Positions 35,758 through 45,200 of a stretch of DNA of 64,000 nt are shown here, piece by piece. Location of the stretch: positions 62,001 through 126,000 of the forward strand of contig JAHVJD010000008.1 in the NCBI GenBank assembly GCA_019801415.1, written 5' to 3'. This DNA comes from Nocardioides marinus (GTDB lineage: Bacteria; Pseudomonadota; Alphaproteobacteria; Rhodobacterales; Rhodobacteraceae). The notes under the pieces are model-generated. The model did no database searches and was not told where the DNA came from. It saw only the letters and a list, made by a program, of their open reading frames with translations. The position numbers were made by a program, and so were the translations under genes. Each line of letters starts with the position of its first letter. Position 1 is the first letter of the stretch.

Positions 35758-38700
35758 ATGGACATTGCACGCGGGTCGATCAACCGGCCGCTTTACACTT
35801 GGATCATCATGCTGACCGCGTTGTTGGGTGGGATCTGGGGCTTTCTCAACCTTGGGCGGCTCGAAGATCCGGCCTTCACCATCAAGTCCGCCGTCATCTC
35901 GACCCAGTATCCCGGTGCCAGCAGCGAACAGGTGGCCCTGGAAGTCTCTGAACCGCTGGAATCCGCGATTCAGAAGATGGGACAGGTAAAACGCATCACT
36001 TCGGTCAACCGCCCGGGGCACTCCCTGATCGAAGTCGAAATGCAGGACACCTACGACGGCACCGAATTGCCCGCTATCTGGACCGAGCTGCGCGCGGAAA
36101 TCCGCGATGCGGCCAGACAGCTGCCAGAGGGCGTCAGCCAGCCTTTTGTCAACGATGGTTTCGGCGATGTCTTTGGCCTGTTCTATGCCGTGACCGCGGA
36201 AGGTTACACGGACGCCGAGAAACACGAGCTGGCCACGTTTCTGCGACGCGAACTGCTGACCGTAGACGGGGTGGCGGATGTTGAGATCGCAGGCCTGCCG
36301 CAAGAGGCCATTTTCGTCGAACCCAGAATGGCGATTGCCGTGAACCAGAACATTCCGATCGACGCGATCGGCAATGCCCTTGCAACCGCCAATTCGGTTC
36401 GCTCTGCAGGTCGGCTGGATGCAGGTCCGTCTGACACAAGGCTGAACGCACCCGAAGGTTCAGACTCCGTCAGCGCCATCCAGGGTCTGGCGATCGGCTG
36501 GCAAGGCGAGGTCATCAACGTTGTCGACATGGCAGATGTCCATCGTGGCCGCATTGACGATCCCGACCTGATCATTCGCTATGACGGTGTCGAAGCCTTC
36601 ACGCTTGGCATTGCCGGTCTTTCCTCGGAAAACATCGTGGAAGTTGGCAAGAAGGTCGATGCCAAGCTGGCGGAACTGGACGGACAGATCCCCTACGGTG
36701 TTGAACTCAAACCAATCTATCAACAACATGTGGTTGTCGAGCAGGCCTCCAACGATTTCCTTGTGAATTTGGCGATGTCGGTGACCATCGTGGTGGTGGT
36801 GCTGGCGCTGTTCATGGGCTGGCGCGCCGCCGTGGTAGTGGGCAGCACATTGCTGCTGACGGTTGTGGGTACCCTGCTCTTCATGAATCTCTTCTCGATC
36901 GAGATGGAGCGGATTTCGCTGGGCGCGCTGATCATTGCCATGGGCATGCTGGTCGACAATGCCATTGTGGTTGCCGAAGGGATGCAGATCGCGATGTCGC
37001 GCGGCCGAAACTCCCGCGAAGCGGCTCACGAGGCAGCGGCCAAAACGCAAATCCCGCTGCTGGGCGCGACCGTCATCGGCATCATGGCCTTTGCCGGGAT
37101 CGGTCTCAGCCCCGATGCCTCGGGCGAGTTCCTGTTCTCGCTGTTTGCCGTCATCGCGATTTCCCTGCTTCTCAGCTGGCTGCTGGCGCTGACCGCGACG
37201 CCGCTGCTGGGGCATTACTTCTTTAAACAAGGGGCGGAGGGCGGCAAGGACGCCTATGGCGGGCTGCTGTTTCGTGCCTATGGGGCCGTATTGCGTGCAT
37301 CGTTGAAGCTGCGCTGGCTGGTGGTTGCCGGGCTTGCGGGCATCACCGTGGTCTGTTTCGTCGGTTTTGGCCAGGTCCGGCAGCAGTTCTTCCCGGACTC
37401 CAACACGCCGCTGTTCTTCGTCCACTACAAGTTGCCGCAAGGCACATCGATCCAGACAACCAGCGCGCATCTGAAAGTCTTTGAAGATTGGCTGGCCGAG
37501 CGGGACGATGTGGTCTCGGTCGCCTCCTTCGCGGGCCAGGGCGCCACGCGTTTCATGTTGACCTATTCGGCCGAGAAGCCCAATCCCAGCTATGGTCATT
37601 TGATCATTCGCACCGAGACCCTGGACGCGATCCCGCCACTTCAGGCGGAGTTGGAAGCCTTTGGTCAGGCGCAGTTCCCCGAGGGCGAATTCCGCACCAA
37701 GCGGCTTGTCTTCGGTCCGGGCGGGGGCGACCCGATCCAGGTACGGTTTTCCGGACCGGATCCCAAGGTGTTGCGCGAGCTGGGCCGTGAAGCCATCGAA
37801 CGGCTTGAAGCCGCCTCTCCCAATATCCTGATGCCGCGACATGACTGGCGCGAGCAGGAGGTTGCGCTGAAGCCGATCTACGCGACCGATCGCGCGCAGA
37901 CCGCCGGTGTTACCCGAGAAAACATCGCGGATGCGCTGCAGTTTTCGACCGACGGTTTACAGATGGGCGTCTTCCGTGAGCGTGACCGGCAGATCCCGAT
38001 CGTGGTACGTCGCGCGCCTGAACAGACCTACAACATCTATGATCAAGTCGTGTTCTCCGCGTCCTCGGGCAGCACTGTCCCGCTGGAACAGATGATCGAC
38101 GGAATTGACGTGGTGGTCGAAAATACCCTCGTCCACCGCCGCGACCGGGTCCCAACCCTGACGGTCGGGGCCGACATTCCACCGGATATGACCGCCGCAA
38201 CGGTCTTTGCCGAGGTGAAGGACGCCATCGAGGCAATGGAGATCCCGCCGGGCTACATGATGGAATGGGGCGGTGAACATGAAAGCTCTGGCGATGCAAA
38301 CGAAAGCCTTGGCAAACAGTTGCCGGTCACGCTGTTGATCATGGTTCTGATTTCGGTGTTGCTGTTCAACGCCCTGCGCCAGCCGATTATCATCTGGCTG
38401 TTGGTGCCGATGTCGGTGAACGGCGTGGTCATTGGTCTTTTGGGCACCGGCTTTCCCTTCACCTTCACAGCGCTTCTGGGCCTGCTCAGCCTGTCAGGCA
38501 TGCTGATCAAGAACGGCATCGTACTGGTCGAGGAAATCGACCTGGTGCGTGAAACCGGCAAGCCGCTGCGGGAGGCCATTGTCGAGGCGTCGGTCTCGCG
38601 CTTGCGCCCCGTTATGCTGGCCGCAGTGACCACCATTCTTGGTATGGCGCCGCTGCTGACGGATGCTTTCTTTGTCTCCATGGCCATCACGATCATGGGC

Positions 38701-38808
38701 GGCCTCGCCTTTGCCACCGTGCTGACCCTGGTCGCTGCGCCGGTGTTCTACCTGATCTTCTTTGCGCGGGATGAAAAGCGCGAGGCGCGAGCAGTGGCCA
38801 CTGCGTGA
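35758..38808 (+). CDS. RND-family efflux transporter permease
   Basis: 1016 aa, the usual RND length, with 12 expected membrane helices and two large periplasmic loops. Visible: N-terminal INRPLYTWIIMLTALLGG, LGALIIAMGMLVDNAIVVAEG in TM4 with the proton-relay Asp, and LLSLSGMLIKNGIVLVEEI in TM10-11. It exports hydrophobic compounds by proton antiport; substrate unknown. ATG 35758 with GAGGG upstream fits RND N-termini. No outer-membrane partner is encoded nearby. Confidence 0.92.
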   Translation: MDIARGSINRPLYTWIIMLTALLGGIWGFLNLGRLEDPAFTIKSAVISTQYPGASSEQVALEVSEPLESAIQKMGQVKRITSVNRPGHSLIEVEMQDTYDGTELPAIWTELRAEIRDAARQLPEGVSQPFVNDGFGDVFGLFYAVTAEGYTDAEKHELATFLRRELLTVDGVADVEIAGLPQEAIFVEPRMAIAVNQNIPIDAIGNALATANSVRSAGRLDAGPSDTRLNAPEGSDSVSAIQGLAIGWQGEVINVVDMADVHRGRIDDPDLIIRYDGVEAFTLGIAGLSSENIVEVGKKVDAKLAELDGQIPYGVELKPIYQQHVVVEQASNDFLVNLAMSVTIVVVVLALFMGWRAAVVVGSTLLLTVVGTLLFMNLFSIEMERISLGALIIAMGMLVDNAIVVAEGMQIAMSRGRNSREAAHEAAAKTQIPLLGATVIGIMAFAGIGLSPDASGEFLFSLFAVIAISLLLSWLLALTATPLLGHYFFKQGAEGGKDAYGGLLFRAYGAVLRASLKLRWLVVAGLAGITVVCFVGFGQVRQQFFPDSNTPLFFVHYKLPQGTSIQTTSAHLKVFEDWLAERDDVVSVASFAGQGATRFMLTYSAEKPNPSYGHLIIRTETLDAIPPLQAELEAFGQAQFPEGEFRTKRLVFGPGGGDPIQVRFSGPDPKVLRELGREAIERLEAASPNILMPRHDWREQEVALKPIYATDRAQTAGVTRENIADALQFSTDGLQMGVFRERDRQIPIVVRRAPEQTYNIYDQVVFSASSGSTVPLEQMIDGIDVVVENTLVHRRDRVPTLTVGADIPPDMTAATVFAEVKDAIEAMEIPPGYMMEWGGEHESSGDANESLGKQLPVTLLIMVLISVLLFNALRQPIIIWLLVPMSVNGVVIGLLGTGFPFTFTALLGLLSLSGMLIKNGIVLVEEIDLVRETGKPLREAIVEASVSRLRPVMLAAVTTILGMAPLLTDAFFVSMAITIMGGLAFATVLTLVAAPVFYLIFFARDEKREARAVATA

Positions 38809-38862
38809 CCTCTTGTCTGCAGCCCGTAGAGCAAGGAATGCAGACAAAATCCTAAACTGATG

Positions 38863-38894
38863 ACTGCCACCTGCCGGTCTCCGCAGGTGGCAGT
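38863..38894. terminator. Perfect 12-bp hairpin after RND gene
   Basis: ACTGCCACCTGC / GCAGGTGGCAGT with an 8-base loop, 55 bases past the RND stop; no T-run follows. Confidence 0.6.
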
Positions 38895-38934
38895 TGCGTT
38901 GGGGTGAAGCCAGCAAGGAATACCTGTACTCAGG

Positions 38935-38976
38935 CAAGCATGGCAGCCGCTTGTTGCAGCGGCTGCCGCTTGCGTT
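38935..38976. terminator. Second hairpin between RND and guaD
   Basis: CAAGC..GGCAGCCGCT pairs with AGCGGCTGCC..GCTTG across a 6-base loop, then CGTTTT on the + strand. It separates the convergent RND and guaD genes. Confidence 0.7.
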
Positions 38977-38984
38977 TTCGCTGA

Positions 38985-40289
38985 TCAAGAAACCGGCTTC
39001 ATGGGTTTCCCTGCCACGTAGGTCTGTGCGATGGCGCGGTCGTCGCCCAGCATCTGCAGAACGAACAGCTCCTCGGACAGGGTCTCGGCGCGCTGCATGC
39101 GCAAGTCCATCGCCGGGGTGGCGCGGGCGTCCAGCACCACGATGTCGGCCTCGGTCCCGGCTTCCAGCGTGCCGATCTTGTCCTCCAGCCCCAAGGCCTG
39201 GGCGTTGCCGCGGGTGATCCAGTGGAAGGCGCGCAAAGGGTGCAGTTTCTGGTTCTGCAATTGCAGGATCTTGTAGCCCTCGTTCAGGGTCTGCAGCATG
39301 GAATAGCTGGTGCCGGCGCCGATGTCGGTGGCGATGGCATTGGTGATGCCACGGTCGCGCAGGCCCGCATCATCGAACAGCCCGCTGCCGAGGAACAGGT
39401 TCGAGGTCGGACAGAACACCGGCTTGGCGCCGGTCTCCGCCAGCGCATCGATCTCGCGCGGCTGCAGGTGAATCGAATGGCCCAAGAGCATCTTTTCGGT
39501 CAGCAGCCCGTTGGATTGGTAGACATCCAGATAGTCGCGCGCCTGCGGGTAAAGCTCTGCCGTGTAGGCGATTTCGTCATGGTTCTCAGACAGATGGGTC
39601 TGCACGTAGCACTCGGGGTGTTCCTGCACCAGCGCGCCCGCCATCTCGAGCTGCGCCGGGGTCGAGGTGATGGCGAAGCGCGGCGTGATCGCATACATCC
39701 CGCGACCCTGGCCGTGGTATCGGGCGATTAGCGCCTTGCTGTCGTCATAGCCGCCGACCGGGGTGTCCAGCAGGCCGTCGGGGGCGTTGCGGTCCATCAT
39801 CACCTTGCCGCCGATCATCCGCATGTCGCGCGCGGCGGCGGCGTCGAAATAGGCCTCGGCCGAGGCCTTGTGGACCGAGCAGTAGGCCACCGCGGTGGTG
39901 GTGCCATGGGCCGTCAGCAGGTCCATGAAGTGCCCGGCCATCTCGGCGCTGTGGGCGCCATCGGCAAAGCGGGTTTCTTCCGGGAATGTGTAATTGTTCA
40001 GCCAGTCCAAGAGCTGCGAACCCCAGCTGGCGGTGACCTGCACCTGCGGGAAATGCAGGTGGGTGTCGATGAAGCCGGCCATCAGGATATGGGGGCGGTG
40101 GTCGATCACCTCTGCCTGCGGGGCCTGCCGGGCCAGCTCGCCATAGCTGCCCTTGGCCAGGATCATGCCGTCTGCAACCAGCAGCGCGCCGTCCTCGATG
40201 TAGTCATAGGCGCCGGTGTCCTCGGGGTCCTGCGGTTCGGCGAAAAAATCCAGCACTCGCCCGCGTAGCAGCGTCTGTTTTGGTGTCAT
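38985..40289 (-). CDS. guaD: Guanine deaminase GuaD
   Basis: 434 aa amidohydrolase converting guanine to xanthine plus ammonia. Zinc-site motifs are GFIDTHLHFPQ, VQTHLSEN, LGHSIHL and the late Asp in ATDIGAGTSYSML; FCPTSNLFLGSGLFD is typical of guanine deaminase. Length matches E. coli GuaD. ATG 40289 follows AAGGAC. It follows the NCS2 permease and the xdh genes on the same strand, feeding xanthine to xanthine dehydrogenase. Confidence 0.93.
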   Translation of the reverse strand: MTPKQTLLRGRVLDFFAEPQDPEDTGAYDYIEDGALLVADGMILAKGSYGELARQAPQAEVIDHRPHILMAGFIDTHLHFPQVQVTASWGSQLLDWLNNYTFPEETRFADGAHSAEMAGHFMDLLTAHGTTTAVAYCSVHKASAEAYFDAAAARDMRMIGGKVMMDRNAPDGLLDTPVGGYDDSKALIARYHGQGRGMYAITPRFAITSTPAQLEMAGALVQEHPECYVQTHLSENHDEIAYTAELYPQARDYLDVYQSNGLLTEKMLLGHSIHLQPREIDALAETGAKPVFCPTSNLFLGSGLFDDAGLRDRGITNAIATDIGAGTSYSMLQTLNEGYKILQLQNQKLHPLRAFHWITRGNAQALGLEDKIGTLEAGTEADIVVLDARATPAMDLRMQRAETLSEELFVLQMLGDDRAIAQTYVAGKPMKPVS

Positions 40290-40352
40290 GTCCTTGAAGT
40301 CCTTGGGTTTCGGGTCGGGGGCGCGGGGCCCCCGACCCTGTGTCATGAGGGG

Positions 40353-41939
40353 TTATTCGCCCGCCGGAAGATGCGGCGCGCGGGGCTGTGTGTCGTCCTG
40401 CGTGCGCTCTTCCGCTTTGTGGAAGAGCGGGTAGATGAACAGGAAGCCCGCCGCGATCAGGTAGCCGAGCGCGATGCCGCTGAACTCGGGCCAGTGCAGG
40501 CTGGCGGAGTGGATCACGCCGACCAGCGACATCAGCGCCGCGGCCAGGGCAAAGCCGCCCGCGTTGCGGAAGTCGCCGTCGATGACACTGGCGACGATGG
40601 CGCCCCAGATCAGCCCGGTCAGGATCGCGCCCTGGCTGAGCGCCAGATGGCCTTCGTAATGCGCGCCCTGCTGCAACAGCGCCGCGGTCAGCTCAGGATC
40701 GCCCAGCTGTGCCATGCCGGTGGCGCCCAATGCGCCCAGGGCCCCGGCCAGCGCGCCCCATTTGATCACCAAGAAGGCCGAGACATGCGGCATCATCGCG
40801 ATGGTTACGGCGGCGATGTGGTCGGTCTTCACCGAATGCGCGGTATTGGTCACGAGGCTGAGGGCGACAAACACCAGCACCGGCGCGGCGGCGGCCACGG
40901 GGATCAGGTTGTTGAGGAAGGCCAAGAGGCCAAAGAAGGCGGCAAAGGGGATCACCAGGCCGACGCCGATTATGTAGCCGGAACGCGCGCCCATCCGCTT
41001 GTAGGCAGGGTGGCCGATGTAGGCTGTGGTCGGGAAGGGCGAGCCGAACACCGCGCCGATCATGGTGCCGACGCCGTCGGTCACCTGGCAGAGACCGACC
41101 GGGTAATGGTCGCCTGCCGCTTCGGCGCTCTCGACGTTGTTCATGGTCTCGATGAAGTTGTAGATCTGCACCGGCACCAGCACCAGGAACAGCTCAGGGT
41201 TCGCGAACAGATGCTGGATGCCCGCGATCAGGTCGCCGAAGTAGGGGATTGGCAGGTAGACGCCAACGCCGTCGAAGGAGACCGAGGCCTCGCCCATGCC
41301 AAGCGCCACTACGGTGCCGACGATCAGCGCCAGAAGGCCTGCCGGGATGTTGAACGGCAGCCGGTGGCGGCCGACCAGACCCCAGAGGATGATGATCATC
41401 GAGGCAAAACCGATGAAGGGGTTCTCGAAAATCGTGGCCAGCGGCACGGTGCCGATGAACACCAGCGCAATGCCGCAGAGCGTACCGAGCATGCCCGCAC
41501 GCGGGGTCACCCGCTTGAGCCACGGGCCGACGATGGCGCCCATCGCGGCGACGATGCCGCCCATGAAGCCCGCGCCGATGCCCACCTGCCAGGCCAGCAT
41601 GGCGTCATTGGTGGACCAGTAGATCGGGCCGATCACCCCGAACAGGTAGACGAACATCACCGGGGTCGAGATGCCGTAGGGCAGCGCGGTGACGTCGCGC
41701 CCCTGTTTCTCGGCCACGTGCTTGGCCATCCAGGTGTAGACCGCGATGCCCGCCAGAATGGCCACCGCCGCGCCCGGCACGATGCGGCCAAAGACGATGT
41801 CCGCTGGCATCTGGAACACGAACTGGCAGATGCCCGAAAGCACGATCAGGTTGATCAGGTTGTCGGTGAACAAGGCCCAGAATGCACTGAAGTCATTCCG
41901 CGCAAAGAAATTGTAGCTGTAGCTCCGCCCTGTGGTCAT
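40353..41939 (-). CDS. NCS2-family nucleobase permease
   Basis: 528 aa with about 12-14 hydrophobic segments. IGHPAYKRMGARSGYIIG and QIYNFIETMNNVESAEAAGDHYPV (split) are seen in NCS2 xanthine/uracil/azaguanine permease relatives. Start ATG 41939 follows AGGAGG. Placed between guaD and xdhC, so a purine base such as guanine, xanthine or hypoxanthine is the likely substrate; family membership alone does not fix it. Confidence 0.85.
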   Translation of the reverse strand: MTTGRSYSYNFFARNDFSAFWALFTDNLINLIVLSGICQFVFQMPADIVFGRIVPGAAVAILAGIAVYTWMAKHVAEKQGRDVTALPYGISTPVMFVYLFGVIGPIYWSTNDAMLAWQVGIGAGFMGGIVAAMGAIVGPWLKRVTPRAGMLGTLCGIALVFIGTVPLATIFENPFIGFASMIIILWGLVGRHRLPFNIPAGLLALIVGTVVALGMGEASVSFDGVGVYLPIPYFGDLIAGIQHLFANPELFLVLVPVQIYNFIETMNNVESAEAAGDHYPVGLCQVTDGVGTMIGAVFGSPFPTTAYIGHPAYKRMGARSGYIIGVGLVIPFAAFFGLLAFLNNLIPVAAAAPVLVFVALSLVTNTAHSVKTDHIAAVTIAMMPHVSAFLVIKWGALAGALGALGATGMAQLGDPELTAALLQQGAHYEGHLALSQGAILTGLIWGAIVASVIDGDFRNAGGFALAAALMSLVGVIHSASLHWPEFSGIALGYLIAAGFLFIYPLFHKAEERTQDDTQPRAPHLPAGE

Positions 41940-41972
41940 GGCGGCCTCCTCCTGTCAAAGAGGACGCAGTCC

Positions 41973-42866
41973 TTAGCGGCTGATTTCCTCAGCCGTGTCT
42001 CCCCCTGCGTCCGGTTGGCTGCCCGATTTGGGCAGGTCAATGCTCCGTGATGGAGCGGACGCGGCAGGTTCATAGGTCAGATCAGCGATCACCTCTGCGG
42101 CCACGAAGGCCGCGATGACGCTGGGCCGCTTGTCGCGGCTACCGCTTGCCCCGATGGGGCAGATGAGACGGTCAGTTGCCAGACCGTCGCAATGGTCCCG
42201 GCACCAGCGGCGGAATTTCTCCCGCTTGGTTGCCGATCCGATCAGCCCGACATAGCCCGCATCGCCGCGCTGCAGGGCAGCGGAGGCAAGCAGGAAGTCG
42301 AGCGCGTGATCGTGGGTGAGGACGACAAAGGCGCTGCCCGCAGGGGCGGTGGCGATGTCGATCTCGGGAATGGCGCTTTGGCGGATCTCCACATCCGCGT
42401 TGCACAGGGCCAGCTCCTCGGCACGCTGGTCGATCAGGATGCAGCGCACCGGCAGGTGCTGGAACAGATCCGCCAGCGCGCGGCCGACGTGGCCTGCGCC
42501 CATCACGTAGACATGCGGCAGGGCAGCCTGCGCTGCCTGCTCCTCGGCGAGGGCGCTGTCGCGGTCAGCCTGGCGCATCTGCGACAGCGTCACTTCCACC
42601 CGTCCGCCGCAGCACTGGCCAATTTCCGGCCCCAATGGCACGTCCAGCGTGTCGCTGATGACATGGGTTTGCAGCATCCGCCGGGCGTGGTCGATGGCGA
42701 TGTATTCCAGCTGGCCGCCGCCGATGGTGCCCCACAGGCCTTCCGCCGCCACATACATGCAGGTGCCGACCTCGCGCGGGGAAGACCCCCGCACGCGGCT
42801 GAGGCGCACCTGCACCACATGTTTGTGGCTGGACAGGAAGTCCTGAAGGGTGGCGCGGCGGTGCAT
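41973..42866 (-). CDS. xdhC: Xanthine dehydrogenase accessory protein XdhC
   Basis: 297 aa cofactor-maturation protein that binds molybdenum cofactor, promotes its sulfuration and inserts it into XdhB. N-terminal XdhC/CoxI domain (VRLSRVRGSSPREVGTCMYV, GTIGGGQLEY) and C-terminal Rossmann-like domain (VYVMGAGHVGRALADLF, YVGLIGSATKREKF). A proline/serine-rich tail ends it. Three bases separate it from xdhB. Confidence 0.93.
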   Translation of the reverse strand: MHRRATLQDFLSSHKHVVQVRLSRVRGSSPREVGTCMYVAAEGLWGTIGGGQLEYIAIDHARRMLQTHVISDTLDVPLGPEIGQCCGGRVEVTLSQMRQADRDSALAEEQAAQAALPHVYVMGAGHVGRALADLFQHLPVRCILIDQRAEELALCNADVEIRQSAIPEIDIATAPAGSAFVVLTHDHALDFLLASAALQRGDAGYVGLIGSATKREKFRRWCRDHCDGLATDRLICPIGASGSRDKRPSVIAAFVAAEVIADLTYEPAASAPSRSIDLPKSGSQPDAGGDTAEEISR

Positions 42867-42869
42867 GGC

Positions 42870-45188
42870 TCAGCCCTGCCCCTTGAGGGTTTCGATCGCC
42901 ATCAGCACGCGTTCGGGCGTGGCGGGCGCATCGAGGCGCGGGCAGTGCTTGTAATCCGCTGTGCTGGCCACCGCCATCGACAGCGCCTCGAACACCGAGA
43001 TCCCCAGCATGAAGGGCGGCTCGCCCACGGCCTTGGACCGCTTGATGGTGCGCTCCTTGTTGACGGACCATTCCGCCAGCCGGGTGTTGAAGATGCGCGG
43101 CCGGTCAGAGGCCAGCGGGATCTTGTAGGTCGACGGCGCGTGGGTGCGCAGGCGTCCTTCCTTGTCCCACCACAGTTCTTCGGTGGTGAGCCAGCCCATG
43201 CCCTGGATGAAGGCGCCCTCGACCTGGCCCTTGTCCAGGATCGGGTTCAGCGAGCGGCCCACGTCATGCAGGATGTCGGTGCGCTCGACCCGGTATTCCC
43301 CGGTCAGCGTGTCGACCGACACTTCTGAGCAGGCGGCGCCATAGGCGTAGTAGAAGAACGGCCGACCCTTGCCCGCGGCGCGGTCCCAGTGGATCTTCGG
43401 GGTCTTGTAGAAGCCCGCCGCCGACAGGTGGACGCGGGCCATGTAGGCTTCCTTCACCAGCGCGTCGAAGGTGACGACCTCGCCGCCGATGCGCACACGG
43501 TTGGGCAGGAATTCGACCTCGGCCTCCGGCACGCCGTATTTCTCGGCTGCGAATGTGGTCAGCCGGGCGACGATCTGTTCTGCCGCGTCCAGGGCGGCCA
43601 TGCCGTTCAGGTCCGAGCCGGACGAAGCCGCGGTGGCGGAGGTGTTCGGCACTTTCTCGGTGGTGGTCTTGGTGATCTTGATGCGCTCGAAATCAACCTG
43701 GAAGGCATCGGCCACCACTTGTGCCACCTTGGTGTTGAGGCCCTGCCCCATCTCGGTGCCGCCGTGGTTCAGATGGATCGAACCGTCGTTGTAGACGTGG
43801 ATCAGCGCCCCCGCCTGATTATACCAGGTCGCGGTGAAGGAGATGCCGAATTTCACCGGGGTCAGGGCAATACCCTTCTTGATGATCTTCGACTCCTTGT
43901 TGAAGGCGATGATCTCCTCGCGGCGCTTGCGGTACTCGGCGCTTTCCTCCAGCTCGCCGACCAGACGGTCGAGAATGTTGTCCTCCACCTTCTGGTGGTA
44001 GGGGGTGAGGTCGCGGCCTTCCTCGCCGTAGAAGTTCGCCTTGCGCACATCCAGCGGGTCCTTGCCGAGGGCATAGGCGATCTCTTCGATCATCCGCTCG
44101 GCGACGATCACCCCCTGCGGGCCGCCAAAGCCGCGGAACGCGGTGTTGGAGACGGTATTCGTCTTCATCGGGCGGCTTTTCAGCAGCACGTTGGGGTAGA
44201 AATAGGCGTTGTCGGCGTGGAACAGCGCGCGGTCGGTCACTGGCCCGGACAGGTCGGAGGAATACCCGCAACGCGCGGCAAAGCCGCCCTCGACCGCCTG
44301 GATGCGGCCCGCGTCGTCAAAGGCGACATCGTAATCCACCACGAAATCGTGGCGCTTGCCGGTGGCGGTCATGTCCTGATCGCGGTCGGGGCGGATCTTG
44401 ACCGGGCGGTTCAGTTTCTTCGCGGCGATTGCGGCCACCGCGCAGAACAGGTTCATCTGGCTTTCCTTGCCACCGAAGCCGCCGCCCATCCGGCGCACGT
44501 TGACGGTCACGGCGTTGTTGGGCACGCCCAGGACATGCGCCACCATATGCTGCGCCTCGCTGGGGTGCTGGGTGGAGCAGTTGACGATCACATCCTCGTC
44601 CTCGCCGGGGAGGGCAAAGGCGATGTGGCCTTCCAGATACATGTGGTCCTGGCCGCCGATGCTCATCCGGGCCTGGATGCGGTGGGCGGCGGCCTTCCGG
44701 CCGACCTCGACGTCGCCGCGCTCCAGCTTCAGCGGGTCGGTGACCATCGGATAGCCTGCCTCCTGCGCCTCGACCGGGTCCAGCGCGTGCGGCAGCACTT
44801 CGTAATCGACGTTCGCCAGTTCAGCGGCACGGCGGGCAGCGTCGCGGGTTTCGGCGATCACCGCGAACAGCGGCTGGCCGTGGAATTCGACCTTCTCAGT
44901 CGGGAACACCGGCTCATCCTGCTTGCCTGTGGGGCTGATGTCGTTGACGCCGGGCACATCCTCGGCGGTCAGTACATCCACCACACCTGGGGCGGCGCGC
45001 ACGGCAGACAGGTCGATGCCCTTGATCCGGGCGTGGGCCACGGTCGAGACGCCCAGGTAAGCGTGCAACGTGCCGACGGGTTCGGCGATGTCGTCGGTGT
45101 ATTCGGCGCGGCCGGTGACGTGCTTGATGGCGCTGTCGTGCTGGCGGTCCTGATGCACGGCGCCGCTGATGGTCTGATGGTCTTTCAT
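42870..45188 (-). CDS. xdhB: Xanthine dehydrogenase molybdopterin subunit XdhB
   Basis: 772 aa catalytic subunit that hydroxylates hypoxanthine/xanthine to urate. Motifs: VTGRAEYTDDIAEPVGTLHA near the N-terminus, RRMGGGFGGKESQ, AFRGFGGPQGVIVAE, LNHGGTEMGQGLNTKVAQ and the late VGEPPFMLG with the expected active-site Glu one residue along (GE). Size matches Rhodobacter capsulatus XDHB. GAGGAG precedes the ATG. Second in xdhA-xdhB-xdhC. Confidence 0.95.
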   Translation of the reverse strand: MKDHQTISGAVHQDRQHDSAIKHVTGRAEYTDDIAEPVGTLHAYLGVSTVAHARIKGIDLSAVRAAPGVVDVLTAEDVPGVNDISPTGKQDEPVFPTEKVEFHGQPLFAVIAETRDAARRAAELANVDYEVLPHALDPVEAQEAGYPMVTDPLKLERGDVEVGRKAAAHRIQARMSIGGQDHMYLEGHIAFALPGEDEDVIVNCSTQHPSEAQHMVAHVLGVPNNAVTVNVRRMGGGFGGKESQMNLFCAVAAIAAKKLNRPVKIRPDRDQDMTATGKRHDFVVDYDVAFDDAGRIQAVEGGFAARCGYSSDLSGPVTDRALFHADNAYFYPNVLLKSRPMKTNTVSNTAFRGFGGPQGVIVAERMIEEIAYALGKDPLDVRKANFYGEEGRDLTPYHQKVEDNILDRLVGELEESAEYRKRREEIIAFNKESKIIKKGIALTPVKFGISFTATWYNQAGALIHVYNDGSIHLNHGGTEMGQGLNTKVAQVVADAFQVDFERIKITKTTTEKVPNTSATAASSGSDLNGMAALDAAEQIVARLTTFAAEKYGVPEAEVEFLPNRVRIGGEVVTFDALVKEAYMARVHLSAAGFYKTPKIHWDRAAGKGRPFFYYAYGAACSEVSVDTLTGEYRVERTDILHDVGRSLNPILDKGQVEGAFIQGMGWLTTEELWWDKEGRLRTHAPSTYKIPLASDRPRIFNTRLAEWSVNKERTIKRSKAVGEPPFMLGISVFEALSMAVASTADYKHCPRLDAPATPERVLMAIETLKGQG

Positions 45189-45200
45189 CGCAAATTCTCC

